This document shows positions 15,744 to 24,753 of a stretch of DNA of 64,000 nt, in pieces. The translations under genes were made by a program, and so were the position numbers. The number at the start of each line of letters is the position of its first letter. Positions within the stretch are counted from its first letter, which is position 1. Origin of the DNA: Nitrospira japonica. Lineage in GTDB: Bacteria; Nitrospirota; Nitrospiria; Nitrospirales; Nitrospiraceae. The notes beneath the pieces are model-generated. The model did no database searches, was not told the DNA's origin, and worked only from the letters and a program-made list of their open reading frames with translations. The stretch covers positions 2,826,501-2,890,500 of the forward strand of contig NZ_LT828648.1 of the NCBI RefSeq assembly GCF_900169565.1, in the 5' to 3' direction.

Positions 15744-17423
15744 ATGAACGTGTTGATGAGTCTGCTGGGAAGCCTGCTTCTTTCCTGGGTTGCCATATCT
15801 CATGTGGAAGCGGCCGGCCCTTCGGTGCAAGTGCAACCCGCGACCGGCGTTCCCGGCTCCACCGTCACCATCGTTGGGAAAGGGTTGGGGCCGTTCAAGT
15901 CGACGCAATTCAATCGGGTCACATTCGGAGGATACGCGGCGCTCATTCAGCGCTGGGATCCAGATGCCATCGAAGTCAGAGTCCCGTCCAAAGCTCCTTC
16001 GGGTCCCGTCGAGGTGATCGTCGGAAAGAAACGGATCCCTGCCGGAACCTTCACCCTGGTTTATCCAAAAATCACCTCGATTCAGCCGTCTGAAATCGAA
16101 CCGGGACACAGCGTCGAGCTCATCGGCGAGCATTTTGGCTTCACGGCCGGCCCGCGCGATCCAAATACGATGTTCGGCGTGAACGACGTCGTGGTCGGAG
16201 GGCTTGTGGTGCGGCCGCGCCGGTGGAAAGACGATAGAATCGAAGTGGAGATCCCCGCCAATGCGACGTCCGGCGATGTCGCCATACGATTGTCTTCCTC
16301 GGATCCATTGCCGGACGGATCCTGTTGCACCCCCGTACAACATACGATCAGCAACCGTATGCCGCTGACCTTGATTCCGAGCGTCCGGGTCGATCCGGTG
16401 AGCGGTCCGGTGGGGACCAAAGTCGTGCTGTTCGGGCAGGGATTCGGCGCCGAGAGGGAACCCGGCGACGCCGTATCGTTCGGCGGACATCCTGCCGCGG
16501 TTGCGCAATGGACGGATCGCGCGATCGTCGTCCATATCCCGTTGAACGCGGAGACCGGACCGGTTGTGCTGAGCCGCGGGGGGAAAGATCGGACTGTAGG
16601 GACGTTCACGGTACACACGCCTAAAGCCACCGGCGTTGCTCCGGCCGGCGCCCCTATCGGCGCATTGATCAGAATCAGCGGCGAGCATTTCGGGGCCTAT
16701 TCCGAAAGCGGAACCACGCCGTACAACTACATGGATTTCAATACCGGGAAGAACCGCGTGGAAATCGGCGGCGTTCCGGCGGTGATCTACCGGTGGCATG
16801 ACGACCGTATCGATGTCTGGGTACCGTTCAGTGCGAAGAGCGGCCCCGTCGTCGTGAAACGCGGCGCGCCCAAACCGAGCGCGGACGGCTCCTGTTGTGT
16901 GGAGACGGGGATTGTGACGACCGAAGCCGGGGCATTCACCGTGGTGGTGCCGGCCATTGAGTCATTTTCACCAAAATCCGCCGGCTTGGACGACGTCGTG
17001 ACCATCAAGGGGTCGGGATTCGGCGCCTTCATCAAGACGACGGAGGCGACCCAGCCCGGGCTTGGCGAAGGGGCGTTCAAGCGGAACCAAATTGAACTCG
17101 GAGAAAACGTCTCGCGGACGGAGGTTCTGTTCAACGGCATCGGCGCGATCGTGCTCTCCTGGACCGATCAGGAAATCAAGGCTCGTGTTCCCCGCCGGCA
17201 TCTTTTCGGAGTCGGGAAACCGGGGCAGTTCGACACCGACCTTTCAACCGGCCCGCTGATCATCCGCCGAGGCTCCTGGGATCTCCTTCCGGACGGGGCC
17301 TGTTGCACCCCCAAGAAATGGCTGACGTTGGAGGTCGGAACATTCACGATCGAGGCGAAAGGTTTGCCCGATCCCAGCTATTACGAGACGAATCGTTCTG
17401 ACGCCGCCGATACGACTCAATGA
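15744..17423 (+). CDS. Secreted protein with five IPT/TIG immunoglobulin-like repeats
   Basis: The 559-residue protein has a Sec signal peptide (LLGSLLLSWVAISHVEA) and five TIG-type repeats of about 85-130 residues. Each has the core P-x-G-x(2)-V-x-I-G-x-G/H-F-G followed by a V-x-F/I-G-G strand and a W-x-D-x-I-x-V-x-V/I-P strand. Repeats 2, 4 and 5 contain a D-G-S/A-C-C motif not typical of TIG domains. TIG repeats occur in extracellular and cell-surface proteins and mediate binding. The stop overlaps the ATG of the next gene (ATGA), so the two secreted proteins are translationally coupled and probably work together. Confidence 0.75.
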   Translation: MNVLMSLLGSLLLSWVAISHVEAAGPSVQVQPATGVPGSTVTIVGKGLGPFKSTQFNRVTFGGYAALIQRWDPDAIEVRVPSKAPSGPVEVIVGKKRIPAGTFTLVYPKITSIQPSEIEPGHSVELIGEHFGFTAGPRDPNTMFGVNDVVVGGLVVRPRRWKDDRIEVEIPANATSGDVAIRLSSSDPLPDGSCCTPVQHTISNRMPLTLIPSVRVDPVSGPVGTKVVLFGQGFGAEREPGDAVSFGGHPAAVAQWTDRAIVVHIPLNAETGPVVLSRGGKDRTVGTFTVHTPKATGVAPAGAPIGALIRISGEHFGAYSESGTTPYNYMDFNTGKNRVEIGGVPAVIYRWHDDRIDVWVPFSAKSGPVVVKRGAPKPSADGSCCVETGIVTTEAGAFTVVVPAIESFSPKSAGLDDVVTIKGSGFGAFIKTTEATQPGLGEGAFKRNQIELGENVSRTEVLFNGIGAIVLSWTDQEIKARVPRRHLFGVGKPGQFDTDLSTGPLIIRRGSWDLLPDGACCTPKKWLTLEVGTFTIEAKGLPDPSYYETNRSDAADTTQ

Positions 17424-18388
17424 GCGCCCTGACTTCGTTCGTCTCCTTTCTGTTGTGTTCCTTCCTGCTCGCCGCGAACCCGTCCATTGCCGGGGATGCG
17501 ACGGTTTCAGTCTCCAAGCAGACCAGTCATACGGAAGCGACCCTGCTTGGCCTCACCTTCCGGAATCCCCAACTCGGATGGGCAGTGGGCTCGGGCGGGA
17601 CGATACTGAAGACCATCGACGGCGGAAAGAAGTGGAGGCGCATCTCCAGCGGCACGACGGCGCTCCTCACGAACGTCTATTTCCGAGATCAGAAAGTGGG
17701 TTGGATTATCGGGGCCAATGCCACCGTGCGCCGTACCGGTGACGGAGGAGAAACCTGGACGGCTCAACCGGTGGACACCCAGGCTCCGCTCTATGGGATC
17801 AGCTTTCCCTCGGACAGCCACGGATGGATTGTGGGCGGCAACGGGACGATTCTCCACACCCAGGACGGCGGGTCTCATTGGACGGAGCAGGCGAGCAAAA
17901 CCAACGCGGCCCTGTATTCGGTGCAGTTTGTTTCCGAGCAGCATGGTGTGGCCGTCGGAGCGGTCGGCACCGTCGTGGTCACGGACGACGGCGGCGTGAC
18001 ATGGGTCGTCCAAGAGCCTCAAGGGTCGGTGACGTTCTTCGACGTATTTTTCCCAGACCCATCCACTGGATGGGCGGTCGGCAATGCCGGCGCGTTGTTT
18101 CATACGACTGACGGCGGCAGGCAGTGGATCGACCGGACTCTGCCTTGCACGACGCAGTCCTGCACCAAGCTGACCGATCTGCTGCGAGTGCGATTCACCG
18201 ATCCCCAAAGCGGCTGGATCGTGGGTGAACGGGGAATGCTGTATCGGACGATCGACGGTGGATTCACCTGGCGTGAACAGGGTTCCATTGCCGCCGTCTC
18301 GCTGTTTGGTTTGGCATTTCCCGACCCCAAGCAAGCCTGGGCCACCGGGGAAAAGGGCACGATCGTGCAGTTGAAAATCGGGCGGTGA
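17420..18388 (+). CDS. Exported YCF48/HCF136-like beta-propeller protein
   Basis: A signal peptide (FVSFLLCSFLLAANPSIAG) precedes about 290 residues made of six blade-like repeats. Each ends in a BNR/Asp-box-like motif (TIDGGKKW, TGDGGETW, TQDGGSHW, TDDGGVTW, TTDGGRQW, TIDGGFTW) and contains a GWAVG/GWIVG strand. The family includes the photosystem II assembly factor YCF48/HCF136; non-photosynthetic members are common and their roles are mostly unknown. Two Cys in LPCTTQSCT could form a disulfide. It is coupled to the TIG protein by a 4-base overlap. Confidence 0.8.
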   Translation: MSALTSFVSFLLCSFLLAANPSIAGDATVSVSKQTSHTEATLLGLTFRNPQLGWAVGSGGTILKTIDGGKKWRRISSGTTALLTNVYFRDQKVGWIIGANATVRRTGDGGETWTAQPVDTQAPLYGISFPSDSHGWIVGGNGTILHTQDGGSHWTEQASKTNAALYSVQFVSEQHGVAVGAVGTVVVTDDGGVTWVVQEPQGSVTFFDVFFPDPSTGWAVGNAGALFHTTDGGRQWIDRTLPCTTQSCTKLTDLLRVRFTDPQSGWIVGERGMLYRTIDGGFTWREQGSIAAVSLFGLAFPDPKQAWATGEKGTIVQLKIGR

Positions 18389-18462
18389 AGGCGGCCCGAT
18401 CGCCTCTTGTGCTCGCGGACCACGGCACGCAGATCCTATAAATTTGAAGACTGAGGGCCCAG

Positions 18463-19200
18463 TTATCCCAATTCACCCAGCCTCGATTGTACGATGCTCA
18501 ACGTTGCGATGGCTGCCGTTTCCGCCCGGAGAATCCTCGATCCCAATGAGACAGCGCTGTAAGCCTGTTCACGCATGAGGCGCAGCTCATCTTCATCCCA
18601 ACCTCCTTCCGGCCCGATCGACAGCAGGACGGTCTGATCCGTTCCAGCCGGCAGCGTCACGGTGGTCAATGACGTCTCGGTCGACCGTTCCGCCAGGACG
18701 AATTTGACGGCGGACGGGTAGGCGGCTGCCACTTTGGACAGGGCGATCGGCTCTGCGATCGTCGGAACCGTCCAGCGCTCCGACTGTTGCGCGGCTTCGA
18801 CCGCGATGCGTTCCCACCTGGCTCGTTGATGTTCAACCCGATCCGGATGGAGTTTCACCACTGCATTCTTGGTTTGAATGGGAACGATCCGGTCCGCGCC
18901 CAGCTCGGTCGCCTTCTGGATGACCCAATCCATCTTTTCCCCTTTAAGCAAGGCTTGGGCGAGTACGAGCCGCGGACCGCTTCTCAGCGGGGCTGCAGTC
19001 GTATCCAGGATCCGGCACTCGATCAGACGATCGGTCGTGGCGATGATCTCGGCTCGATGCCGCCTGATTCCTTCTTCGGTGAGCGTCAGGCCGTCGCCGT
19101 CGGCCAGGCGAAGACTGTCCTTTAGATGACGAAGGAGAGGGCCGGTGATACGAATCGTGGGAGGGGTGACGGCGTCGGGGGCCACGAAAAATGAGGGCAT
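18463..19200 (-). CDS. rsmE: 16S rRNA (uracil-1498-N3)-methyltransferase
   Basis: The 245-residue protein has the RsmE layout: an N-terminal PUA-like domain (MPSFFVAPDAV, LRHLKDSLRL) and a C-terminal SPOUT methyltransferase domain with the knot motifs LLSIGPEGGWDEDEL and SLGSRILRAETAAIATLSIVQ. It methylates N3 of U1498 in 16S rRNA using S-adenosylmethionine. It is 42 bases downstream of dnaJ on the same strand, a frequent neighbourhood, and probably shares its transcript. Confidence 0.95.
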   Translation of the reverse strand: MPSFFVAPDAVTPPTIRITGPLLRHLKDSLRLADGDGLTLTEEGIRRHRAEIIATTDRLIECRILDTTAAPLRSGPRLVLAQALLKGEKMDWVIQKATELGADRIVPIQTKNAVVKLHPDRVEHQRARWERIAVEAAQQSERWTVPTIAEPIALSKVAAAYPSAVKFVLAERSTETSLTTVTLPAGTDQTVLLSIGPEGGWDEDELRLMREQAYSAVSLGSRILRAETAAIATLSIVQSRLGELG

Positions 19201-19242
19201 GGCGAGCGATGAATGGGCGGAATAGCTACGGAAGAGCGGCGG

Positions 19243-20361
19243 TTACTCGAAGAAGGTCTTCATCTTGTCGAAGAATCCGTCGCCGTCCTCCTCCATGGAC
19301 ATGCCGCTCTCTTTCGCGAACTCCATGAGCAGTTCCTTCTGGCGGCCGGTGAGCTTCGTCGGGACCTGCACCTTGAGCGTAAACAGTTGATCGCCGGTCA
19401 CTTGGCCTTTCAGGCTCGGCACGCCGAGACCTTTGAGACGCAGCACTTTGTCGGGCTGGCTGCCGGTGGGGACTTTCAGGACGGTCGTGCCCTTGAGCGT
19501 GGGCACTTCGATCTTGCCGCCGAGGATGGCGGTCACGAAGTTGATCGGCACGTCGCAAAGAATGTCATTGCCCTTCCTTACGAAGACGGGATGGGACTTG
19601 ACGGTAATCGCGACATACAGGTCTCCGGGAGGCCCGGTGTTGACCCCGTGTTCGCCTTCGTTGGCGAGACGCAGCCGCATACCGGTTTCGATGCCGGCTG
19701 GAATATGAACGGCGATGGTCCGCTCTCGATAGATCCGCTGACGACCTTGGCAGGCCGGACAGGGTTCCGTCACGATACGGCCCGCCCCGTCGCATTGGCC
19801 GCAAGGCCGACTGACGCTGAAGAAGCCCTGCTGGAGCCGGATTTGTCCTGCCCCTTTGCAACTTGGACAGGTCTTGATCGACGAGGTTGATTTCGCGCCG
19901 GATCCTTTGCAGTCGGTGCACGACTCCCATCGGGGAATCTTCAGCTTGGCGTCTTTGCCGTAGACGGCTTCTTCGAAGGTCAGTTCGAGGTTGTATTGCA
20001 GATCGTTGCCGCGCTCGGGACGCGTGCCGCCGCGCTGCCCTCCGAAAAAATCCTCGAAAATGTCGTTGAAGACGTCACCGAATCCGCCGCCGCGACCGAA
20101 ATCAAAGCCCTCGAATCCGGCGCCGCCCTGCGCGCCGGCGTGCCCGAACATGTCGTAACGTTTCCGCTTTTCCTGATCGCTGAGATGCTCGTAAGCTTCG
20201 TTGATTTCCTTGAACTTCTCTTCGGCGTGCTTTTTCTGTTGGTCGCCGGTCTGGAGATCCGGGTGGAATTGGCGGGCGAGCTTACGGTAGGCCTTCTTGA
20301 CCTCGTCGTCGCTCGCCGTCCGTTCGACACCCAATGTTTCGTAGAAATCGCGCTTCGCCAC
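19243..20361 (-). CDS. dnaJ: Chaperone protein DnaJ
   Basis: The protein has the J domain with HPD in ARQFHPDLQ, a Gly/Phe-rich linker, the four CxxCxGxG zinc repeats (CTDCKGSG, CPSCKGAG, CGQCDGAG, CPACQGRQ; the fourth is slightly altered) and the C-terminal substrate-binding domains. It stimulates the DnaK ATPase and delivers unfolded clients. I chose the GTG at 20361 because the family begins at AKRDFYETLG and GAGGGGG lies upstream; the ATG at 20388 adds nine residues. A terminator lies between dnaK and this gene, which should lower its expression relative to dnaK. Confidence 0.95.
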   Translation of the reverse strand: MAKRDFYETLGVERTASDDEVKKAYRKLARQFHPDLQTGDQQKKHAEEKFKEINEAYEHLSDQEKRKRYDMFGHAGAQGGAGFEGFDFGRGGGFGDVFNDIFEDFFGGQRGGTRPERGNDLQYNLELTFEEAVYGKDAKLKIPRWESCTDCKGSGAKSTSSIKTCPSCKGAGQIRLQQGFFSVSRPCGQCDGAGRIVTEPCPACQGRQRIYRERTIAVHIPAGIETGMRLRLANEGEHGVNTGPPGDLYVAITVKSHPVFVRKGNDILCDVPINFVTAILGGKIEVPTLKGTTVLKVPTGSQPDKVLRLKGLGVPSLKGQVTGDQLFTLKVQVPTKLTGRQKELLMEFAKESGMSMEEDGDGFFDKMKTFFE

Positions 20362-20399
20362 GGAAAGGCAGTGCCCCCTCAATATCATCGACAGCGTAG

Positions 20400-20433
20400 A
20401 AAAACCGGGCCCCGCGTCTGAGCGGAACCCGGT
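20400..20433 (-). terminator. Rho-independent terminator between dnaK and dnaJ
   Basis: On the minus strand, 12-base arms (20422-20433 and 20404-20415, two G-U pairs) close a 6-base loop and are followed by five T residues. It lies 21 bases after the dnaK stop and before dnaJ. Confidence 0.8.
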
Positions 20434-20454
20434 CTCACTGCTGCGTATTTTAAC

Positions 20455-22374
20455 TTACTTTTTGTCTTTGTCCACTTCTTCGAACTCGGCGTCTACGACC
20501 TTTTCGTCGGTCTTGGCGCCGTTGTTCTGCTGGCCCGTCGCGTCGGCGGCCCCGGCACCCGCGGTAGCCGATGCTTTCTTGTACATCTCTTCGGCCAGTT
20601 TGTGCGAGGCGGTCGTCAACGCCTGGGTGGCGGATTCGATCGCGTCCGGGTCCTGGCCTTCCATGGCCTTTTTCAAATTGGCGATGGCTTCCTCGATCTT
20701 GGACTTTTCCTCCGGCGCGATCTTGTCGCCGTGCTCGGAGAGATTTTTCTCCGTCTGATAGAGGAGGCTATCCGCCTGATTCTTCGCTTCGGCGGCCTTG
20801 CGTCGCTTTTTATCGTCCTCGGTATGGGCCTGGGCGTCCTTGACGAGCTTGTCCACTTCCTCCTTGCTGAGCCCGCTGGAGGCCGTAATCTTGATGGATT
20901 GTTCCTTTTGCGTCGCCAGGTCCTTTGCCGAGACGTGGACGATGCCGTTGGCGTCGATGTCGAACGTGACCTCGACCTGCGGCATGCCGCGTGGAGCGGG
21001 TGGAATGCCCACTAAGTCGAACTGGCCCAATAGCTTGTTGTCGTTGGCCATTTCGCGTTCGCCCTGAAACACCCGGATCGTGACGGCCGTTTGATTGTCC
21101 GCCGCGGTCGAGAACACCTGGCTCTTCTTGGTCGGAACGGTGGTGTTCCGTTCGATGAGCTTGGTGAACACCCCGCCCAGGGTCTCGATGCCCAGCGAGA
21201 GCGGGGTCACGTCCAGCAACAGGACGTCTTTGACGTCGCCCTTGAGTACGCCGCCTTGAATGCCGGCCCCGATGGCCACGACTTCGTCCGGATTGACGCC
21301 GCGGTGCGGTTCCTTGCCGAAGAAATCCTTCACGACTTGAATGACCTTGGGCATCCGGGTCATCCCGCCGACGAGCACCACTTCGTTGATGTCGCGGGGC
21401 GACACACCGGCGTCAGCCAATGCCTTCTTGCAGGGCTCGATCGTCCGCTGGATCAGGTCGTCGACCAGCTGTTCAAGCTTGGCCCGGGTCAACTTGATGA
21501 CCATGTGCTTGGGACCGCTGGCATCGGCCGTGATGAACGGGAGGTTGATCTCGGTCTCCTGGGACGAGGACAGTTCGATCTTTGCCCGCTCCGCCGCTTC
21601 CTTGAGACGCTGCAACGCCATCCGATCCTTCCGCAGATCGATGCCCTGGTCCTTCTTGAATTCGTCGACCAGCCAATCCATGACGCGGAGATCGAAGTCG
21701 TCGCCGCCCAAATAGGTGTCGCCGTTCGTGGATTTGACTTCGAAGACGCCTTCGCCGATCTCAAGCACCGACACGTCGAATGTGCCGCCGCCGAGGTCGT
21801 ACACGGCGATCCGCTCGTCTTTCTTCTTGTCGAGCCCATAGGCCAATGACGCGGCGGTGGGCTCGTTGATGATTCTGAGCACGTTGAGCCCGGCGATCTG
21901 CCCCGCGTCCTTGGTCGCTTGCCGCTGGCTGTCGTCGAAATACGCCGGCACCGTCACGACCGCCTCGGTGACTTTCTCGCCGAGATAGTCCTCGGCGGTC
22001 TGCCGCATTTTCTGCAGGATCATCGCGGAAACTTCGGGCGGACTGTAGCGCTTGCCGCGAAGTTCGACGTGCGCATCGCCGTTGTCGGCTTCCACGACTT
22101 TGTAAGGCAGGCGCTTTATGGCCTCTTGGACTTCTTTGCTTCGAAACTTGCGTCCCATGAGACGCTTGACGGAGAAAATCGTATTTTCGGGATTGGTGAT
22201 GGCCTGCCGTTTGGCGATCTGACCGACCAGTCGTTCCGCCTTGTCCGTAATGGCGACAACGGACGGGGTCGTCCGGCTGCCTTCCGCATTGGCGATGACC
22301 ACGGGATCGCCGCCGCTCATGATGGCCACGCATGAATTGGTGGTACCTAAGTCGATGCCGATGACTTTACCCAT
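20455..22374 (-). CDS. dnaK: Chaperone protein DnaK (Hsp70)
   Basis: The 639-residue protein begins [19 protein letters not shown] and contains the ATPase motifs [38 protein letters not shown] and [12 protein letters not shown], the interdomain linker [16 protein letters not shown] and the substrate-binding and lid domains. It ends in the acidic [13 protein letters not shown] tail. It folds and protects proteins together with GrpE and DnaJ. The gene follows grpE by 36 bases and is followed by a terminator. Confidence 0.98.
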   Translation of the reverse strand: MGKVIGIDLGTTNSCVAIMSGGDPVVIANAEGSRTTPSVVAITDKAERLVGQIAKRQAITNPENTIFSVKRLMGRKFRSKEVQEAIKRLPYKVVEADNGDAHVELRGKRYSPPEVSAMILQKMRQTAEDYLGEKVTEAVVTVPAYFDDSQRQATKDAGQIAGLNVLRIINEPTAASLAYGLDKKKDERIAVYDLGGGTFDVSVLEIGEGVFEVKSTNGDTYLGGDDFDLRVMDWLVDEFKKDQGIDLRKDRMALQRLKEAAERAKIELSSSQETEINLPFITADASGPKHMVIKLTRAKLEQLVDDLIQRTIEPCKKALADAGVSPRDINEVVLVGGMTRMPKVIQVVKDFFGKEPHRGVNPDEVVAIGAGIQGGVLKGDVKDVLLLDVTPLSLGIETLGGVFTKLIERNTTVPTKKSQVFSTAADNQTAVTIRVFQGEREMANDNKLLGQFDLVGIPPAPRGMPQVEVTFDIDANGIVHVSAKDLATQKEQSIKITASSGLSKEEVDKLVKDAQAHTEDDKKRRKAAEAKNQADSLLYQTEKNLSEHGDKIAPEEKSKIEEAIANLKKAMEGQDPDAIESATQALTTASHKLAEEMYKKASATAGAGAADATGQQNNGAKTDEKVVDAEFEEVDKDKK

Positions 22375-22410
22375 GTGTGTATGCTCCTTCCGCTCTCACA
22401 GTGATTTCTT

Positions 22411-22986
22411 TTAGTTGGCGTCATCCGCCGCCCGGCCCGTCGACACGGTCACCATGGCGGCTCTCAAAATACGGTCATGCAAACGATAGCCTCGCTGAAA
22501 TTCCTCCACCACATGCTCGGGCGGCACTGTGTCCGACGGCACGGAGGCCACCGCTTGATGCGCCGAAGGATCGAAGGGTTTGCCGACTGTGTCTATGGCC
22601 TGGACGCCGAACCTTCCCAGCACGGTCAGTACTTGTTTCAGGGTCAGGTCGACCCCTTGAATCAGGGATTCGTTACTTTTGTCGGTCTTTGCCGCCTTGA
22701 TGGCGCGTTCCAGATTGTCGACCGTCGGCAGGAGCTCCTTGAGCAGCTGTTCATTGCCGAATTTGATCTGCTCCCGCTGGTCCCGTTGGGCTAGACGCTT
22801 ATAGTTGTCGAATTCGGCTGCCTGCCGCAGGTACTTATCGTTGAGTGCTTTGAGTTCCTCGGACTTGGCAGCCAGTGCTTTTTGCAACACCGACTCCAAT
22901 GCCTCTCCGGATTCCTCAGAGAAATCCACAACGGGTTCTTCGTCTAAGTTATCAATTATATTTATTTTTTTGTCTTTTTCAGACAC
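22411..22986 (-). CDS. grpE: Nucleotide exchange factor GrpE
   Basis: The 191-residue protein has an acidic N-terminus, a long coiled coil (residues about 25-85, with YLRQAAEFDNYKRLAQRDQRE) and the C-terminal beta domain with FDPSAHQAV and the closing GYRLHDRILRAAMVTVS. It releases ADP from DnaK. The start codon is GTG, with AGAGGTG six bases upstream. It is the first gene of the grpE-dnaK-(terminator)-dnaJ-rsmE series. I find no CIRCE element upstream and no hrcA nearby. Confidence 0.95.
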   Translation of the reverse strand: MSEKDKKINIIDNLDEEPVVDFSEESGEALESVLQKALAAKSEELKALNDKYLRQAAEFDNYKRLAQRDQREQIKFGNEQLLKELLPTVDNLERAIKAAKTDKSNESLIQGVDLTLKQVLTVLGRFGVQAIDTVGKPFDPSAHQAVASVPSDTVPPEHVVEEFQRGYRLHDRILRAAMVTVSTGRAADDAN

Positions 22987-23007
22987 GGGTGCACCTCTTG
23001 CCGGTAA

Positions 23008-23035
23008 CAGATAGTCACAGGGGGTCTAAAGTCAA
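23008..23035 (-). promoter_or_regulatory. Predicted promoter of the grpE-dnaK operon
   Basis: On the minus strand TTGACT (23030-23035), a 16-base spacer and TATCTG (23008-23013) precede the grpE GTG by about 20 bases. The pattern is sigma-70-like; I do not see a heat-shock sigma-32 consensus or a CIRCE repeat. Confidence 0.45.
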
Positions 23036-23086
23036 CAGGAGCCTGAAAAAATTACTTGAATGAATCGATTTGGCGTGACTTCGGGC

Positions 23087-23884
23087 TCAAATCTCGATGG
23101 AGGGGAGGGGACCTCCGCGTGCACGATCGTACAGCAAGCGCAGTCCCTGCAGGGTCAGGAGCGGTTCTACCTTGTGAATGGAAACGGTTTCGGGCGCGAT
23201 GATGGCACTCAACCCTCCGGTGGCGATGACCAGAGTCTGACGTCCGATTTCCTGTTCAATGCGCCGCACAAGTGCATCGACCAAACCTGCATAGCCGAAC
23301 AGCAGCCCGGCTTGGATGCTGGCCGTCGTATCCGTCCCAATGACGCTCTTGGGCTTCGTCAGTTCGACTTTGGACAGTTTTGCCGCCCTGGTAAAGAGCG
23401 CCTCCGCCGAAATGCTCAGGCCAGGAGCGATGACCCCTCCAAGATACTCTGCTCCCGCCGTGATTGCGCAAAAGGTCGTGGCGGTTCCGAAGTCGACGAC
23501 GATGAGATCCTGTCTGTATTGATGATAGGCCGCGGCGGCATTCACAAGACGATCGCTTCCGATTTCCCTGGGATTGGCATAGCGAAGCGTCAGGCCCAGG
23601 TCCATCTCCGTGCCGACGACCAGCGCCCGTTGGCGGAAATATACGCCGATCAGTTCCTCAAAGGTTCCGGTGAGGGCTGGAACGACGCTCGAGATGATCG
23701 CTCCGGTCATGCGTTCCGGGGGAGTGCCGACTGACCTGAGCAGGCTCGTGAACAGAATGCCGTACTCGTCGGAGGTTTTCTTCGAGTCGGTCGCCAGACG
23801 CCAATGGGCGATGAGCCGCGGGCCGTCGTACACGCCCCAGACGATGTTGGTATTGCCGATGTCCACGACCAGGAGCATGGCCAT
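23087..23884 (-). CDS. coaX: Type III pantothenate kinase
   Basis: The 265-residue protein begins MAMLLVVDIGNTNIVWGVYD, the phosphate-1 motif of CoaX, and has GSDRLVNAAAAY, LIVVDFGTATTFCAI and GLSISAEALFTRAAKL. It phosphorylates pantothenate in the first step of coenzyme A synthesis. Members of this type need a monovalent cation and are not feedback-inhibited by CoA. The open frame extends upstream through birA, but the family start is at 23884, 11 bases after the birA stop. It belongs to the valS-nadC-birA-coaX series. Confidence 0.95.
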   Translation of the reverse strand: MAMLLVVDIGNTNIVWGVYDGPRLIAHWRLATDSKKTSDEYGILFTSLLRSVGTPPERMTGAIISSVVPALTGTFEELIGVYFRQRALVVGTEMDLGLTLRYANPREIGSDRLVNAAAAYHQYRQDLIVVDFGTATTFCAITAGAEYLGGVIAPGLSISAEALFTRAAKLSKVELTKPKSVIGTDTTASIQAGLLFGYAGLVDALVRRIEQEIGRQTLVIATGGLSAIIAPETVSIHKVEPLLTLQGLRLLYDRARGGPLPSIEI

Positions 23885-23895
23885 ATTGTACGGCA

Positions 23896-24750
23896 CTACC
23901 CAGTGATTTCTCCAGGCCGCACGTGGATGATGTCTGCTGCGCGGATGGAACAAACCTCGGGGCGTCCGCCCCTCTGCCGGGGGAGGCTGGCGACTTGCAG
24001 GGAACCGTCCGGTTCGATGGCCTGGGCGATTCCGGTGAATGCTTTTCCGCCGGCAAGCGACACCCTCACATGGCGGCCCAATGTGATGCACCGGCGGGTA
24101 TAAGCCATGGCGATCCGTCCGTTGCCTTCGATGGTGAGTTCATTCAAGCAATGCTCGATCTCCAGGAGAAGCCGGCTCAGCAGATGGTTGCGGTCTATGA
24201 GGCGACCGGTTTCCTGACGAATCGTGGTGGACGCGGCTCGAAGGTCCTGGGGAAAGTCTTCGTCGGTGCCGTTGACGTTGAGGCCGATGCCGATGACCTG
24301 AAACGGAGTGGAGGAGGCGGTGGAACCGCTTTCACAGAGAATCCCGCCGAGTTTGCGTTCACGGACCAACAGATCGTTAGGCCACTTGAGATCGGTTTTG
24401 AGCGAGGCTGCTCCTTCGACCGCCTCCGCGACGCCGAGAGCGGTCGCCAGGGGGAGCCAGGACAGCCATTGGGAAAACTGCGTCGTGGGCATCGAAGCCG
24501 TGACGATCACAGAGCAATAGAGGTTGATTCCGGGAGGGGAGTACCAGGTACGTCCCAGTCGACCGCGTCCGAGTGTCTGCTCTTCTGCGACGACGACGGT
24601 GCCGTGCTCCGCTCCCGCCTGAGCCAGCGCGAATGCCTCCCGATTGGTTGAATCGACCTGCCGGTGGAGTTCGATTCTGGCGCCCAACGCCCGGGTGGCG
24701 AGTACACTTCGGATGTCGTCGCGAGTCAACGGAGGCGAGGGAGACGTCAC
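23896..24750 (-). CDS. birA: Biotin--[acetyl-CoA-carboxylase] ligase
   Basis: The 284-residue protein has the biotin protein ligase core with DSTNREAFALAQ, the GRGRLGRTWYSPPG biotinyl-AMP loop, LKWPNDLLVRERKLGGILCE and the small C-terminal beta domain. There is no N-terminal winged helix, so this is a monofunctional ligase rather than a biotin repressor. It attaches biotin to carboxylase carrier proteins. It lies 3 bases from nadC upstream. Confidence 0.94.
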   Translation of the reverse strand: MTSPSPPLTRDDIRSVLATRALGARIELHRQVDSTNREAFALAQAGAEHGTVVVAEEQTLGRGRLGRTWYSPPGINLYCSVIVTASMPTTQFSQWLSWLPLATALGVAEAVEGAASLKTDLKWPNDLLVRERKLGGILCESGSTASSTPFQVIGIGLNVNGTDEDFPQDLRAASTTIRQETGRLIDRNHLLSRLLLEIEHCLNELTIEGNGRIAMAYTRRCITLGRHVRVSLAGGKAFTGIAQAIEPDGSLQVASLPRQRGGRPEVCSIRAADIIHVRPGEITG

Positions 24751-24753
24751 GGG

